NCBI GenBank assembly: GCA_902495305.1
Contig: CABUWG010000013.1
Location: 1-42,391 of the forward strand
Length of the DNA: 42,391 nucleotides
Source of the DNA: an uncultured Pseudomonadota bacterium
Lineage (GTDB): Bacteria; Pseudomonadota; Alphaproteobacteria; RF32; CAG-239
Direction: 5' to 3'
The notes below the pieces were generated by a model. The model did no database searches. It saw only the letters and a program-made list of their open reading frames with translations, and had not been told where the DNA came from. How positions within the stretch are numbered: position 1 is the first letter of the stretch; every line of letters starts with the position of its first letter. The translations under genes were made by a program, and so were the position numbers. Positions 7,981 through 16,230 of the stretch are shown piece by piece.

Positions 7981-9357
7981 TTATAAATTCTTCTCATAAT
8001 CATCTATTCTTGCCAACAAATCATTAAGCTTGAGCCGGAGTTTTTTGTTTCCTGAGGCTTGCCGGAGAGCATTTTCGGCCTGCCGTCTGGCAGCTTTCAA
8101 TTCCCCGATGCCAAGGCTGAACTCGGCAGCGGCATATTCGGCATATTCTCTTTGGCCCAAACCTTCATAAGCTCGGGAAAGCAGCATATAAATCAGACTC
8201 CCCGGCCTTTGAACTGCCGCCTGATTCAATTGGTTAACAATTTTTTGCAGTTTGCTTTTCGTCGGAGAGTTTTCCAGGGCGGCCTGAGCCCAATTGACTT
8301 TGAACAGAGCCGAATTAGGCATAAGGGACAATGCTTTGTCATATTCCGCCTCGGCTTGTCTGACTTTGCCGTTCTCAATATAAATCTGTCCTTTTAATTC
8401 ATGAAAATACGGGTTGTCCGGTTCTCTGGCAATCAATTCGTCAGCGTTGCGCAAGGCCTGTTGAAGTTTCATTTGCTTAAAATAAGCAATTGTGCGGGCG
8501 TATAATGCCGGAGTGGATGTATCCGACGCCGGATATTTACGGAGTGTTTGTGTCGGAGATTCCAAAAAGCCGATAAGTTTGGCTTTTACCCTGTCAAACT
8601 TGTCGTCTTTGGCGGATGTAGTCGCAACGCCCGATTCTTTAACGGCTTGTTCCAAAAATGAAATTCTTTCCTTTGTCATCGGGTGCGTGCGGAAATAGGG
8701 CATTTCTTCTCGGCCGCTCATAATATTGCGCTGTTCAATTTTTTTCATAAAGTCAAGCATTCCGGCCGGTGATTTCTGATTGGCCTTTAACAATTTAACG
8801 GCAGCCTCATCAGCGCTTCTTTCTTCGCTGGTCCGGTAATTCAAAAACTGGTTGAGCGTAGCCCCCTGACTGCCGACCGCCATAGCCATTGCGACATCGC
8901 CGCGCCCGCCCAACACCGCTGCGGCGCCGGCAAGAACGGCAGAGGCAAGCCCGATTTTTTGCAAGGATTGCGCCTGAATTTTTCCGCGCAGGATATGCCC
9001 GCCTTCAATATGTCCGATTTCATGGGCAATCACGCCTTCAAGCTCATTGCGGCTGTCAGCGGCGGTAATGGTTCCTGTATGCACAAACAAATTATTGCCG
9101 TCACCGACAAAAGCATTCAGGCTGCTGTCCTGCACGATATAAAGCTTGTTTCGGTTAAAAGGAATACCGGCGGATTTAAAAAACGGTCTGGCCGTGTCGG
9201 CAAGAAACTGCTCTGTTTCTTCGTCAGAAATAATGATAATTGCCTGAGCTTCCCGGCATTCAAAAGCCAAAAAGGCCAACAGCAGAAAAATTCCGCTGTT
9301 GAGCCTTTTAAGCCAATGACTAAAAGAAGTTAACCTTTTATCAGTTTTTTCCACCAA
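7981..9357 (-). CDS. Periplasmic M48 metalloprotease with TPR repeats (BepA/YfgC-like)
   Basis: This 458-residue outer-membrane quality-control protease has a signal segment at about residues 20-39. The zinc-binding HEIGH motif is at 112-116, and a third ligand is expected in EERSAD near 178-183. Alanine-glycine-rich helices follow at 135-165, and TPR-like repeats fill about 290-440, where LMPNSALFKVNWAQAALE-type helices are visible. BepA relatives degrade or help fold misassembled outer-membrane proteins. The frame opens with TTG at 9357 (AGGA 10 nt upstream) or GTG at 9354; there is no ATG. The start lies inside the end of rne, a 28-nt overlap that suggests translational coupling. Confidence 0.9.
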   Translation of the reverse strand: MVEKTDKRLTSFSHWLKRLNSGIFLLLAFLAFECREAQAIIIISDEETEQFLADTARPFFKSAGIPFNRNKLYIVQDSSLNAFVGDGNNLFVHTGTITAADSRNELEGVIAHEIGHIEGGHILRGKIQAQSLQKIGLASAVLAGAAAVLGGRGDVAMAMAVGSQGATLNQFLNYRTSEERSADEAAVKLLKANQKSPAGMLDFMKKIEQRNIMSGREEMPYFRTHPMTKERISFLEQAVKESGVATTSAKDDKFDRVKAKLIGFLESPTQTLRKYPASDTSTPALYARTIAYFKQMKLQQALRNADELIAREPDNPYFHELKGQIYIENGKVRQAEAEYDKALSLMPNSALFKVNWAQAALENSPTKSKLQKIVNQLNQAAVQRPGSLIYMLLSRAYEGLGQREYAEYAAAEFSLGIGELKAARRQAENALRQASGNKKLRLKLNDLLARIDDYEKNL

Positions 9358-11903
9358 GTTGTTTTTTCCTTTGTATCTTCCGTGCCGGCGGCATCAGAAT
9401 TGGCCGTTGCCTTGTTCTCTGTCAGAGATGTAGTATTGCCGCGGCTGTTATACAAGATGATGGCTTCTTGTTTTTCTTTAACAACCGGTGCCGGTTTGCT
9501 GCCGGAATCGCGCGGTGTCCGGTCTTTGCGGTCACGATTGCCGTTTCTGTCGCGCCGTCCTCTGCGGTTGCGGTCACGACGGTCTCTGCGGCTGTTGTTG
9601 TTTTCTCTGTCGTTTTCTTCAGCCTGAACAGCTTCTTCGGCCGGAGCTTCGGAAGTGTCATTGTCGTTAGAAAATTCTTCCGGTTTTTCTTCTTGTTTTT
9701 CTCGGCGTGAATTTCTTTTGTTTTCGCGCCGTTCATTACGGCTGTCCTCACGTTTTTCTTTTTCAGCCGGCTTTTTGTCTTCTTCTTCGGACTTTGTGCT
9801 CTTAACCCGCTCAATCCGGTAATCGGAAACATTTTTAATGCTGTTGTCGGCACTGATGATAATGCTCATGCCATAACGCTTTTCCAAATCAATCAGTTTT
9901 TCGCGTTTATGATTCAGCAGATAAACCGCAATATCGCCCGGAACAAAAACATTGACCGAAGCAGAACGGTTGCGGATACCTTCTTCCTCAATGCCGCGCA
10001 AAATCAAAACGGCTGCGGAATCTGTGGTTCTGACAAGGCCTTTCCCGCCGCAGTAAGGACAGGTTGTATAATTGCTTTCAAAGAAAGAGGAGTGCATTCT
10101 CTGGCGAGAAAGTTCCAGCAGGCCGAAGCAACTCATCTTACCGACCTGAACACGGGAGCGGTCTTTTTTCAAAGCCTCTTTCATGCGGCGCTCAACGGCA
10201 TGGTTGTTTGCCGGTTCGTCCATATCAATAAAGTCAATCACGACCAAACCGGCCAGATTACGCAATCTGAGCTGGCGGGCAATTTCGTCGCAAGCCTCCA
10301 AATTGGTCTTGAGCGCGGTTTCTTCCAAATCTTTTTCTTTGGTTGCGCGGCCGGAGTTCACGTCAATCGAAACCAGAGCCTCTGTCGGATTAATCACCAG
10401 ATAGCCGCCGGACTCCAATTGCGCATTGGCGTCATGCAGCTTGTCAAGCTGGGTTTCAACCTGAAAACGCTGGAACAACGGCATTTCATTGTTGCGATAA
10501 TTTTTGATTTTTTTCAGACTGTGCGGAGAAAGGATTCTGAAAAAGTCCTTGGCCATTTTATAAGCGTTGTCGCCGGAAACCAGAATCTCCGAAACTTCTT
10601 TGGTATAAATGTCGCGCAATGCCCGCTTAATCAGATTTCCTTCTTCATGAATCATCGCCGGAGCCTTGTTGCTCAAAGACGCGATTCGGATCTGATTCCA
10701 GCTTCGGATAAGATAATTGTAGTCGCGAACAATGTCGGCCTTGGTTTTTTCTTCGCCGGCGGTGCGGACAATAATGGACATATCGCTGGTCAGCGGCAGC
10801 TCTCTGACAATATTTTTGAGCCTCTTGCGATCGGCCACATTGGTAATTTTGCGCGAAACGCCGCCGCTCTTAATCCGGTTGGGCATCAAAACGCAGTATC
10901 TGCCGGCTAAAGATAAATAGGTTGTTAAAGCCGCGCCCTTGTTGCCGCGCTCTTCTTTAACAATCTGAACCAATAAAATCTGACCTTCTTTAATCACTTC
11001 CTGAATGCTGTGACGGTGATAAAGCTTGCGAGACTTCAAAAGTTTTTTCTGCAGGTCAAAATCATATTCTTGCTCGTCATCGTCATCTTCGTCAAAAGCC
11101 TCGTTTCCGCAAACTTCGTCGTCATCGTCATCATCGGCGGCGGAAGAAGGGGATATTTCTTCGCTGATACTGTCTTCTTCGGTCCCGCTGTCTTCGCTCA
11201 AAACCTTCAGCTCTTCTTTAGCCTCACGTTTTTTGCTGCGGCGCGGCCGTCTGCGATAACGGGATTTCCGTCCTTTTTCTTCTTCCTGATTGTCCTCTTC
11301 GGCTTCCGGCGTTTCGGCAGTGGAGTCAGAAACTTCTTCTGCCGCTTCGGCGGTTTGCTCTTCGGCTTCGGCCGGAGTGTCTTTCGCCTCGGATTCTTCA
11401 ACAACCGCAGTGCTGACGTTTTCAACCGGTGCTTCAGTGTCGGAATTTTCCGATTCTGCCGATACGTCAGATTCTGCCACGGCCTGTTCGGCTTGTGCTG
11501 CAGCTTCCTGTTCTGCTTTCAGTCTTTCGGCTTCCAGACGGGCCTGTTGTTTTTCGGCGCGGATTCTTTCTCTTTCAAGTTCGCGTTCTTTAATTGCGGC
11601 TTTTTTGTTCTCGATAATCTCGTCAACTTCTTTGTCAACCTCGGCCAGCTCTTCTTCAGACACGTTATAATAGTCGGGATGAATTTCGCCGAAAGCCAAA
11701 AAACCGTGCTTGTTGCCGCCGTAATCCACAAATGCGGCCTGCAGGGAAGGTTCGACCCTCATAACTTTGGCAAGATAAATATTTCCTTTAATCTGGCGTC
11801 GATAAGCGGTTTCGCATTCAACATCTTCCAGCTTGTTTCCGTTAATAACCACAACCCGCGTTTCTTCCGGATTAGTGTCATCAATTAACATTCTTTTAAT
11901 CAT
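9330..11903 (-). CDS. rne: Ribonuclease E/G family endoribonuclease
   Basis: RNase E is the main endoribonuclease for mRNA decay and rRNA/tRNA processing. The start at 11903 (MIKRMLIDDTNPEETRVVV) matches the alphaproteobacterial RNase E N-terminus, and GGAG lies about 9 nt upstream; earlier in-frame ATGs are unlikely. The 857-residue product has an S1 domain split by a long acidic and low-complexity insertion (about residues 80-300, with runs of Asp/Glu), which is usual in alphaproteobacteria. A catalytic region follows with VSIDVNSGRATKEKDLEET and VVIDFIDM, then the zinc-link CPYCGGKG. The C-terminal tail is basic and disordered (RRDRRDRNRRGRRDRNG), suitable for RNA binding and degradosome assembly. 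The gene shares its transcript with the M48 protease. Confidence 0.96.
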   Translation of the reverse strand: MIKRMLIDDTNPEETRVVVINGNKLEDVECETAYRRQIKGNIYLAKVMRVEPSLQAAFVDYGGNKHGFLAFGEIHPDYYNVSEEELAEVDKEVDEIIENKKAAIKERELERERIRAEKQQARLEAERLKAEQEAAAQAEQAVAESDVSAESENSDTEAPVENVSTAVVEESEAKDTPAEAEEQTAEAAEEVSDSTAETPEAEEDNQEEEKGRKSRYRRRPRRSKKREAKEELKVLSEDSGTEEDSISEEISPSSAADDDDDDEVCGNEAFDEDDDDEQEYDFDLQKKLLKSRKLYHRHSIQEVIKEGQILLVQIVKEERGNKGAALTTYLSLAGRYCVLMPNRIKSGGVSRKITNVADRKRLKNIVRELPLTSDMSIIVRTAGEEKTKADIVRDYNYLIRSWNQIRIASLSNKAPAMIHEEGNLIKRALRDIYTKEVSEILVSGDNAYKMAKDFFRILSPHSLKKIKNYRNNEMPLFQRFQVETQLDKLHDANAQLESGGYLVINPTEALVSIDVNSGRATKEKDLEETALKTNLEACDEIARQLRLRNLAGLVVIDFIDMDEPANNHAVERRMKEALKKDRSRVQVGKMSCFGLLELSRQRMHSSFFESNYTTCPYCGGKGLVRTTDSAAVLILRGIEEEGIRNRSASVNVFVPGDIAVYLLNHKREKLIDLEKRYGMSIIISADNSIKNVSDYRIERVKSTKSEEEDKKPAEKEKREDSRNERRENKRNSRREKQEEKPEEFSNDNDTSEAPAEEAVQAEENDRENNNSRRDRRDRNRRGRRDRNGNRDRKDRTPRDSGSKPAPVVKEKQEAIILYNSRGNTTSLTENKATANSDAAGTEDTKEKTTWWKKLIKG

Positions 11904-12417
11904 AAATAATAACTCCATTGCTTGGCCGTGTTTACAGCGGCCTGATTCTGATATGCCGGAGTTTGTCGACTTTAAACGGATTCCCTTTATCTGTAAGTCC
12001 GTCAATCTTAAAATATCTATATTCCCGAGCTGTATCAACAGCTTGTTTTTATATAAAAACTTTTTTATATTCACTTCAAGTCTAAAGTCTTATCTAAATG
12101 CTCTCAACTTGTTGTAAATACACAGACATCGTCCGGCAAAAACTTTTTCTCCCGGGTCAGATGAGGCCGAAAATATCAATGATAAAACGGCGGCATCAAA
12201 ATTTGGTCTTGCAAAATCAGTCTTCTTAAGTGTAAATATTAAAACCAAACCCTGATACAAAAAAATTCATTTAACCCAACAATAAGATATACGAATTGTT
12301 TTAAAACACAACAACAAAATCATCTCAGGCACAAATTTTTTGCCGCGGAGTTTAACGACTTGGTAATGAATGTTTTGTATATTAGAACAAAATAAAAGGA
12401 TTTTTGAATAGCGCATA
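11904..12417. other. 514-nt divergent intergenic region between rne and amiC
   Basis: No credible gene is seen here. On the rne side a GGCCG/CGGCC hairpin (about 11922-11945) lies 20 nt before the rne ribosome site. Weak promoter-like pairs exist on the minus strand near 12000-12090, such as TTGATA then TATTTT at 17-nt spacing. Long rne leaders autoregulate RNase E in enterobacteria; whether this one does is unknown. The amiC start has AAAAGGA 17 nt upstream, an unusually long spacing. Confidence 0.5.
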
Positions 12418-13683
12418 ATGTTGTCAGAGCTGAAAAAAAATATTGCCGTTTTTTTCAAAAGGTTCGCTGTATCGGCGGCCCTTGCGTTGTTTTGCCTGCC
12501 TTTTTTCGGCAGCGGCAGCGCAACTGCGGCAACAATCCAGTCTTTGCGTATCGGGCAGAACGCCGGCGGTATCCGTATCGTTTTTGATACCAATGCCAAA
12601 ATCGGCTACAATGCTTTTTTGCTCAGCAGTCCGCGCCGTTTGGTAATCGACTTTGAGAACGTAACGCTCAATGCCAAAGTTGAAAAAAGCCTGACGAGCA
12701 ATAACGTGCTGGAAAATCCCCGTATCGGACGCAATGTTGACACCGGTGCCGCCCGTCTGGCTTTTGACCTCAAACAGCCGGCCGTTATCAAAAAAGCTTT
12801 TATGCTTCCGCCGCAAATCAACTTTGGCTGGCGTTTTGTGGTCGATTTGGAAATCACCACCGAAAGCGACTTTTCCAAACATGTCGGTGCGGCTTATGCC
12901 GTGTCTGATGACGGCGGCTCTTCTTCCCAGAGCGTTAAAAATGCCAAAAACGTTAAAACTTCGTCCGCTTCGGAAAAAAGAAACAAAGCCAAAAAAATCA
13001 TCGTGCTGGATCCCGGACACGGCGGACAAGACCCCGGAGCAATCGGCGTTTCCGGCGTTTATGAAAAAAATATCACGTTGTCGGCCGCCCGCGAACTGAA
13101 AAAAATCCTTGATGCCAAAGGCGAATATAAAGTTTATATGACCCGTAACCGCGATGTCTTTATTCCATTGCGCGAAAGGGTTAAAATCGCCCGCAAATAT
13201 AAAGCGGACCTGTTCTTGTCCATTCACGCCGACAGCGCGTTAAACCGCAATGCCAAAGGCCTGTCCGTTTATACATTGTCAGAAAAAGCCTCCGACAAAG
13301 AAGCCGCCGCTCTGGCGGAACGTGAAAACAAAGCCGATGTTATCGCCGGCCTGAATTTTGCCGAACATTCCAAAGAAGTCTCGGATATTCTGATTAATCT
13401 TGCTCAGCGTGAAACCTTAAACCGCTCATCGGAATTTGCAACCTTTATGGTTTCGGAAATGCGCAAAAGCTGCAAGCTTTTGGACAATACGCACCGCTTT
13501 GCCGGATTTGCCGTTCTGAAAGCGCCGGATATTCCTTCCGTTTTGTTGGAAATGGGATACCTGTCTAACCGCTCGGAAGAAAAACTTCTGCGCCAGTTAC
13601 CTTACCGCCAGAAATTGGCAAAATCGGCAGCAGCCGCCATTGATAAATATTTTGACAATATGCACCACGCCTCATTGTTTTAA
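12418..13683 (+). CDS. amiC: N-acetylmuramoyl-L-alanine amidase, AMIN plus Amidase_3
   Basis: This zinc amidase removes peptide stems from peptidoglycan during daughter-cell separation. A signal peptide (to about residue 38) leads into a β-rich AMIN targeting domain (about 40-148) and a linker rich in Ser/Lys/Asn. The catalytic Amidase_3 domain (about 193-412) carries IIVLDPGHGGQDPG with His201, VYEKN with Glu216, FLSIHADS with His270 and a late catalytic Glu in LLEMGYLSN. The 421-residue length is standard. In alphaproteobacteria amiC normally sits next to mrcA; here 4.2 kb of foreign-looking DNA separates them. The gene name follows domain order; the paralogue identity (AmiA/B/C) is not certain. 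Confidence 0.95.
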   Translation: MLSELKKNIAVFFKRFAVSAALALFCLPFFGSGSATAATIQSLRIGQNAGGIRIVFDTNAKIGYNAFLLSSPRRLVIDFENVTLNAKVEKSLTSNNVLENPRIGRNVDTGAARLAFDLKQPAVIKKAFMLPPQINFGWRFVVDLEITTESDFSKHVGAAYAVSDDGGSSSQSVKNAKNVKTSSASEKRNKAKKIIVLDPGHGGQDPGAIGVSGVYEKNITLSAARELKKILDAKGEYKVYMTRNRDVFIPLRERVKIARKYKADLFLSIHADSALNRNAKGLSVYTLSEKASDKEAAALAERENKADVIAGLNFAEHSKEVSDILINLAQRETLNRSSEFATFMVSEMRKSCKLLDNTHRFAGFAVLKAPDIPSVLLEMGYLSNRSEEKLLRQLPYRQKLAKSAAAAIDKYFDNMHHASLF

Positions 13684-13731
13684 GGATATTACGGCGAGCT
13701 TTCTTTTGTCATCTCCATGTTTTTTTATTGT

Positions 13732-13754
13732 ATTGCCGGACTTGATCCGGCAAT
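13732..13754. repeat. REP-like palindrome
   Basis: ATTGCCGG and CCGGCAAT form a perfect 8-bp inverted repeat around ACTTGAT. It resembles the short GTCATTGCCGG... intergenic palindromes scattered in many alphaproteobacterial genomes. Another ATTGCCGG half lies near 13900. Confidence 0.7.
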
Positions 13755-13794
13755 CCATTCTTCAAAGCACTCTCTCTCCCAGACTTCCCATTGG

Positions 13795-13900
13795 AGCAAC
13801 GCGGGTTTCAAGGCACCGTACAAACCGACCGCCGCCGACGTTCGGCCGCGGTCTCTAGAGCACATTGCTGACAGTTGAGCGCCGCCCGTCGCACGGGTCA
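13795..13900. repeat. Composite dispersed repeat, copy 1
   Basis: Two modules are present. Module A (13795-13836) starts AGCAACGCGGGTTTCAAGG and recurs at 33898-33939 with three substitutions. Module B (13847-13900) starts CGCGGTCTCT, ends CCGTCGCACGGGTCA and recurs with identical 54-nt length at 17622-17675 and in degenerate form near 34126. Copies at three loci show a mobile or spreading repeat. An in-frame reading on the minus strand (DPCDGRRS) is repeat sequence, not a gene. Confidence 0.75.
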
Positions 13901-13921
13901 TTGCCGGACTCTTTTTTTATT

Positions 13922-13950
13922 GTCATCCTCGGGCTTGACCCGGAGATCCA
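13922..13950. repeat. GTCATCCTCGGGCTTGACC-type repeat
   Basis: This begins GTCATCCTCGGGCTTGACC and is imperfectly palindromic (CTCGGG/CCCGGAG). Related fragments (CCCGAGAATGACA) occur at about 14173-14211 in inverted orientation, so 13920-14215 looks like one large imperfect inverted structure with a GC-rich centre. The rest of 13951-14245 has no credible gene. Confidence 0.6.
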
Positions 13951-14245
13951 TCTCCCAACCAGCATCCGGCGTGTTTCCTTATGGATTCTCGGGTGTAAAT
14001 TCCCATAAATGGGCCCCTTGACACTTCGCAGGCTCAGCGATTTTATCCGGCTTTCATAGTGCCTGCGCGGCACACGACGCCGCATGCAATTGCGTCCCGT
14101 AGGGTTCGAACTTCGCACAAATCTAAGCTAAAGCTAAGGATTTGCCCTCGTTCTCACCAACTATCGACTTCAAGCCCGAGAATGACAAAAGAGAAAGCCC
14201 GAGAATGACAGGACAATAACCTTCATACATAAAATCTGAGAACGA

Positions 14246-15340
14246 CTACTCGCAAGTGAAGTCGGCGTAATAGTAGCCGGCGCTGGCGCCGTAGGAGCAA
14301 TACTGGAAGCGCGGGGTACGGCCCTGCGCTCTGCAACTAGCTTGCATATTATTACAAGTTACACCAAATCTTTGCATACAATAATCATAACAACTCATAC
14401 CATAATTACTTCGACAAGAGCTATCATAAGAATGTAATGTACCCCCTCTATATCCGCACTCACTGGCTCCACAACAATATCCTTCTTTCGGTGCAGGACT
14501 ATGGCAAGTACCATTCTCGCATGTCTGTCCGCTGGAACACTTTGAACTTCCGCAGCTTTCATAATAAGTAGTCCCGTTTCTTATGCATGATTTAGAACCA
14601 ATATTTTTACACAGGTTTGCACAATCGGACGCAGTATACTGATAAATACATTGAAAATTACAAGTACCATTTTCGCACGTTTGCCCACTTGAGCACTTAC
14701 TTGCCCCACAAGTTTCATAATAAATTATCCCATTTCTTAGACAATATTTGGAATTGCTATCAATACTTTTGCATTGTTTTCTGCAATTATCTTCAGTATA
14801 TTGATACGTACAGTTTACAATCGGCGTTTTGCAAATGCCATATTCACATACTTCATTACCCAAGCAATAACTTGTCCCGCAAGATTGATAATAAGTTGTT
14901 CCGTTTCTGACACATGAATTATAACCGGTATACTTACACTCAGAAGCGCAGCTTTGGGTTGTGTACTGGTATGTACAGCTTGGTGCAGGGGTAACACAAG
15001 TACCGTTGTTGCAGTTTTGCCCGTAAGAGCATTTCGAGGAGCCGCAAGAAGCATAATAAGTCGTTCCGTTTTTTTTGCATGAGGTTGTTCCTGCATTTTT
15101 GCATTGAGAGGAGCAATAATCTGCGGTAAAAGTATAAGTACAAGCGCTTTCAGGGGTAAAGCAAAAATATTTGCTGGTATCAAAAGGGCATTTTACGCCA
15201 CCGTTCGGACAATCGGAAAGCGTATATTTATAGCCGAGAGAGATACAATCTGGCGAGGAAGTACAGGATGAAGCCAAAGCCTCCGCCGCCGCCCCGACCA
15301 CAGTCATTCCCGCAACACTTAATAACAATTCTTTTTTCAT
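14246..15340 (-). CDS. Secreted cysteine-rich repeat protein, four 8-Cys repeats
   Basis: The 364-residue exported protein has a signal peptide (cleavage near ALAS at 22-25). It then has an LGY module with C32-SLGYKYT...CPFDTSKYFC60. Four tandem repeats (67-115, 122-170, 177-227, 231-279) follow the exact pattern C-x8-C-x3-C-x7-C-x10-C-x4-C-x5-C-x4-C, with x9 in place of x7 in repeat 3. Repeats share RNGTTYY and SGQTCENGTC. A conserved C-terminal module (about 287-364) holds GYCCG and ends FTCE. The even cysteine count implies disulfide-linked domains outside the cytoplasm. AGGAG lies 7 nt before the ATG. It is the third gene of a minus-strand cassette. No known family is recognised; adhesion, binding or envelope decoration are guesses. 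Confidence 0.85.
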   Translation of the reverse strand: MKKELLLSVAGMTVVGAAAEALASSCTSSPDCISLGYKYTLSDCPNGGVKCPFDTSKYFCFTPESACTYTFTADYCSSQCKNAGTTSCKKNGTTYYASCGSSKCSYGQNCNNGTCVTPAPSCTYQYTTQSCASECKYTGYNSCVRNGTTYYQSCGTSYCLGNEVCEYGICKTPIVNCTYQYTEDNCRKQCKSIDSNSKYCLRNGIIYYETCGASKCSSGQTCENGTCNFQCIYQYTASDCANLCKNIGSKSCIRNGTTYYESCGSSKCSSGQTCENGTCHSPAPKEGYCCGASECGYRGGTLHSYDSSCRSNYGMSCYDYCMQRFGVTCNNMQASCRAQGRTPRFQYCSYGASAGYYYADFTCE

Positions 15341-15370
15341 GTTTTGGCTCCTGATAAAAAATGAAAATAT

Positions 15371-16126
15371 CTACTCGCACAAAATATAGGCACTACCATA
15401 ATTATCACCATCGGCTGTACCACAAAATCCAAATTTCGGAGTACGTCCGGCAGCTAAACACTTTTCTTGAATATACTTACAACTATAGCCAAATCGCTGA
15501 ATGCAATAATCATAGCAACTTTTGCCAAAAGTATTTTGGCAATAACTATCATTAGAGTTCAAAGTGTCACCGTTATATCCGCAATTTGTTATATATCCGC
15601 AGCAATATCCTTTTTCCGGAGCAGGGTTAACACATGTCCCATTTTCACAAGTCTGTCCGCTTGAGCATTTACTTGTTCCGCAAGATTGATAATAAGCTGT
15701 TCCGTTTCTGATGCATGATGAACCAGAGGTGTATTTACATTGTCTGGCGCAATCTTGTGCCGTATACTGGTATGTGCAACTTGGTGCAGGGGTAACACAA
15801 GTACCGTTGTTGCAGTTTTGTCCGTAAGAGCATTTCGAGGAGCCGCAGGAGGCGTAATAAGTCGTACCGTTTCTGGAACAAGTGAGAGAACCAACATTCT
15901 TACACTCTGCGGCACAATTTTCTTTGGTATATTGATAAGTACAGGATGAAACAGTTTCGGGGCAAAAATATTTTCCGCTGTCATATAAACAGGCCAAACC
16001 TTTTCCGCCGCATTGTGAATATGAATATTTGTAGCCGAGAGAGGCGCAATCCAGTTCCGGCATGCAAGCGGCATTTGCTTCGCTGCAAAACAAAAACGCC
16101 ACGCTTAATAACAATCCTGTTTTCAT
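15371..16126 (-). CDS. Secreted cysteine-rich repeat protein, two 8-Cys repeats
   Basis: The 251-residue paralogue of the downstream gene has the same architecture but two repeats instead of four. A signal peptide ends at SEANA (residue 19). The LGY module spans about 21-55. Repeats at 62-110 and 117-165 have identical cysteine spacing to those of the neighbour, and the C-terminal module runs about 173-251 to ILCE. Over about 110 nt, its first repeat is nearly identical at DNA level to the first repeat of the neighbour, implying recent duplication or gene conversion. A GGAG ribosome site precedes the ATG and the next gene starts 30 nt after its stop, so they are probably one operon. Function is unknown. 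Confidence 0.85.
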   Translation of the reverse strand: MKTGLLLSVAFLFCSEANAACMPELDCASLGYKYSYSQCGGKGLACLYDSGKYFCPETVSSCTYQYTKENCAAECKNVGSLTCSRNGTTYYASCGSSKCSYGQNCNNGTCVTPAPSCTYQYTAQDCARQCKYTSGSSCIRNGTAYYQSCGTSKCSSGQTCENGTCVNPAPEKGYCCGYITNCGYNGDTLNSNDSYCQNTFGKSCYDYCIQRFGYSCKYIQEKCLAAGRTPKFGFCGTADGDNYGSAYILCE

Positions 16127-16147
16127 ATTCTTAACTCCTCTGTCTTT

Positions 16148-16206
16148 TATCTAACTCTATCTATCCCTATCTAACTCTCCCTAACCCTCTCTTATCAAAG
16201 AGAGGG
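16148..16206. repeat. Pyrimidine-rich direct repeats and perfect hairpin in operon gap
   Basis: Plus strand 16148-16187 repeats CTATCTAACTCT/CTATCCCTAT-type units (GTTAGATA on the mRNA). Directly next to it is a perfect 9-bp inverted repeat, CCCTCTCTT (16185-16193) and AAGAGAGGG (16198-16206), with a 4-nt loop. It has no T tract on the minus strand, so it is more likely an mRNA processing or stability element than a terminator. Confidence 0.55.
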
Positions 16207-16230
16207 AAAACATGTAAAAGCCGAGAACGA

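Noticed and set aside
9909..10910. Long 333-codon plus-strand frame opposite rne
   Set aside because: It is a shadow of the rne codon pattern, with no ribosome site or recognisable protein features.
13855..14118. 87-codon minus-strand frame reading DPCDGRRSTVSNVL
   Set aside because: It lies entirely in dispersed repeats; the same peptide appears at other repeat copies.
14246..16126. DNA repeats that could suggest a CRISPR array
   Set aside because: The repeats are coding, about 150-165 nt apart and degenerate; there are no short identical direct repeats with unique spacers.
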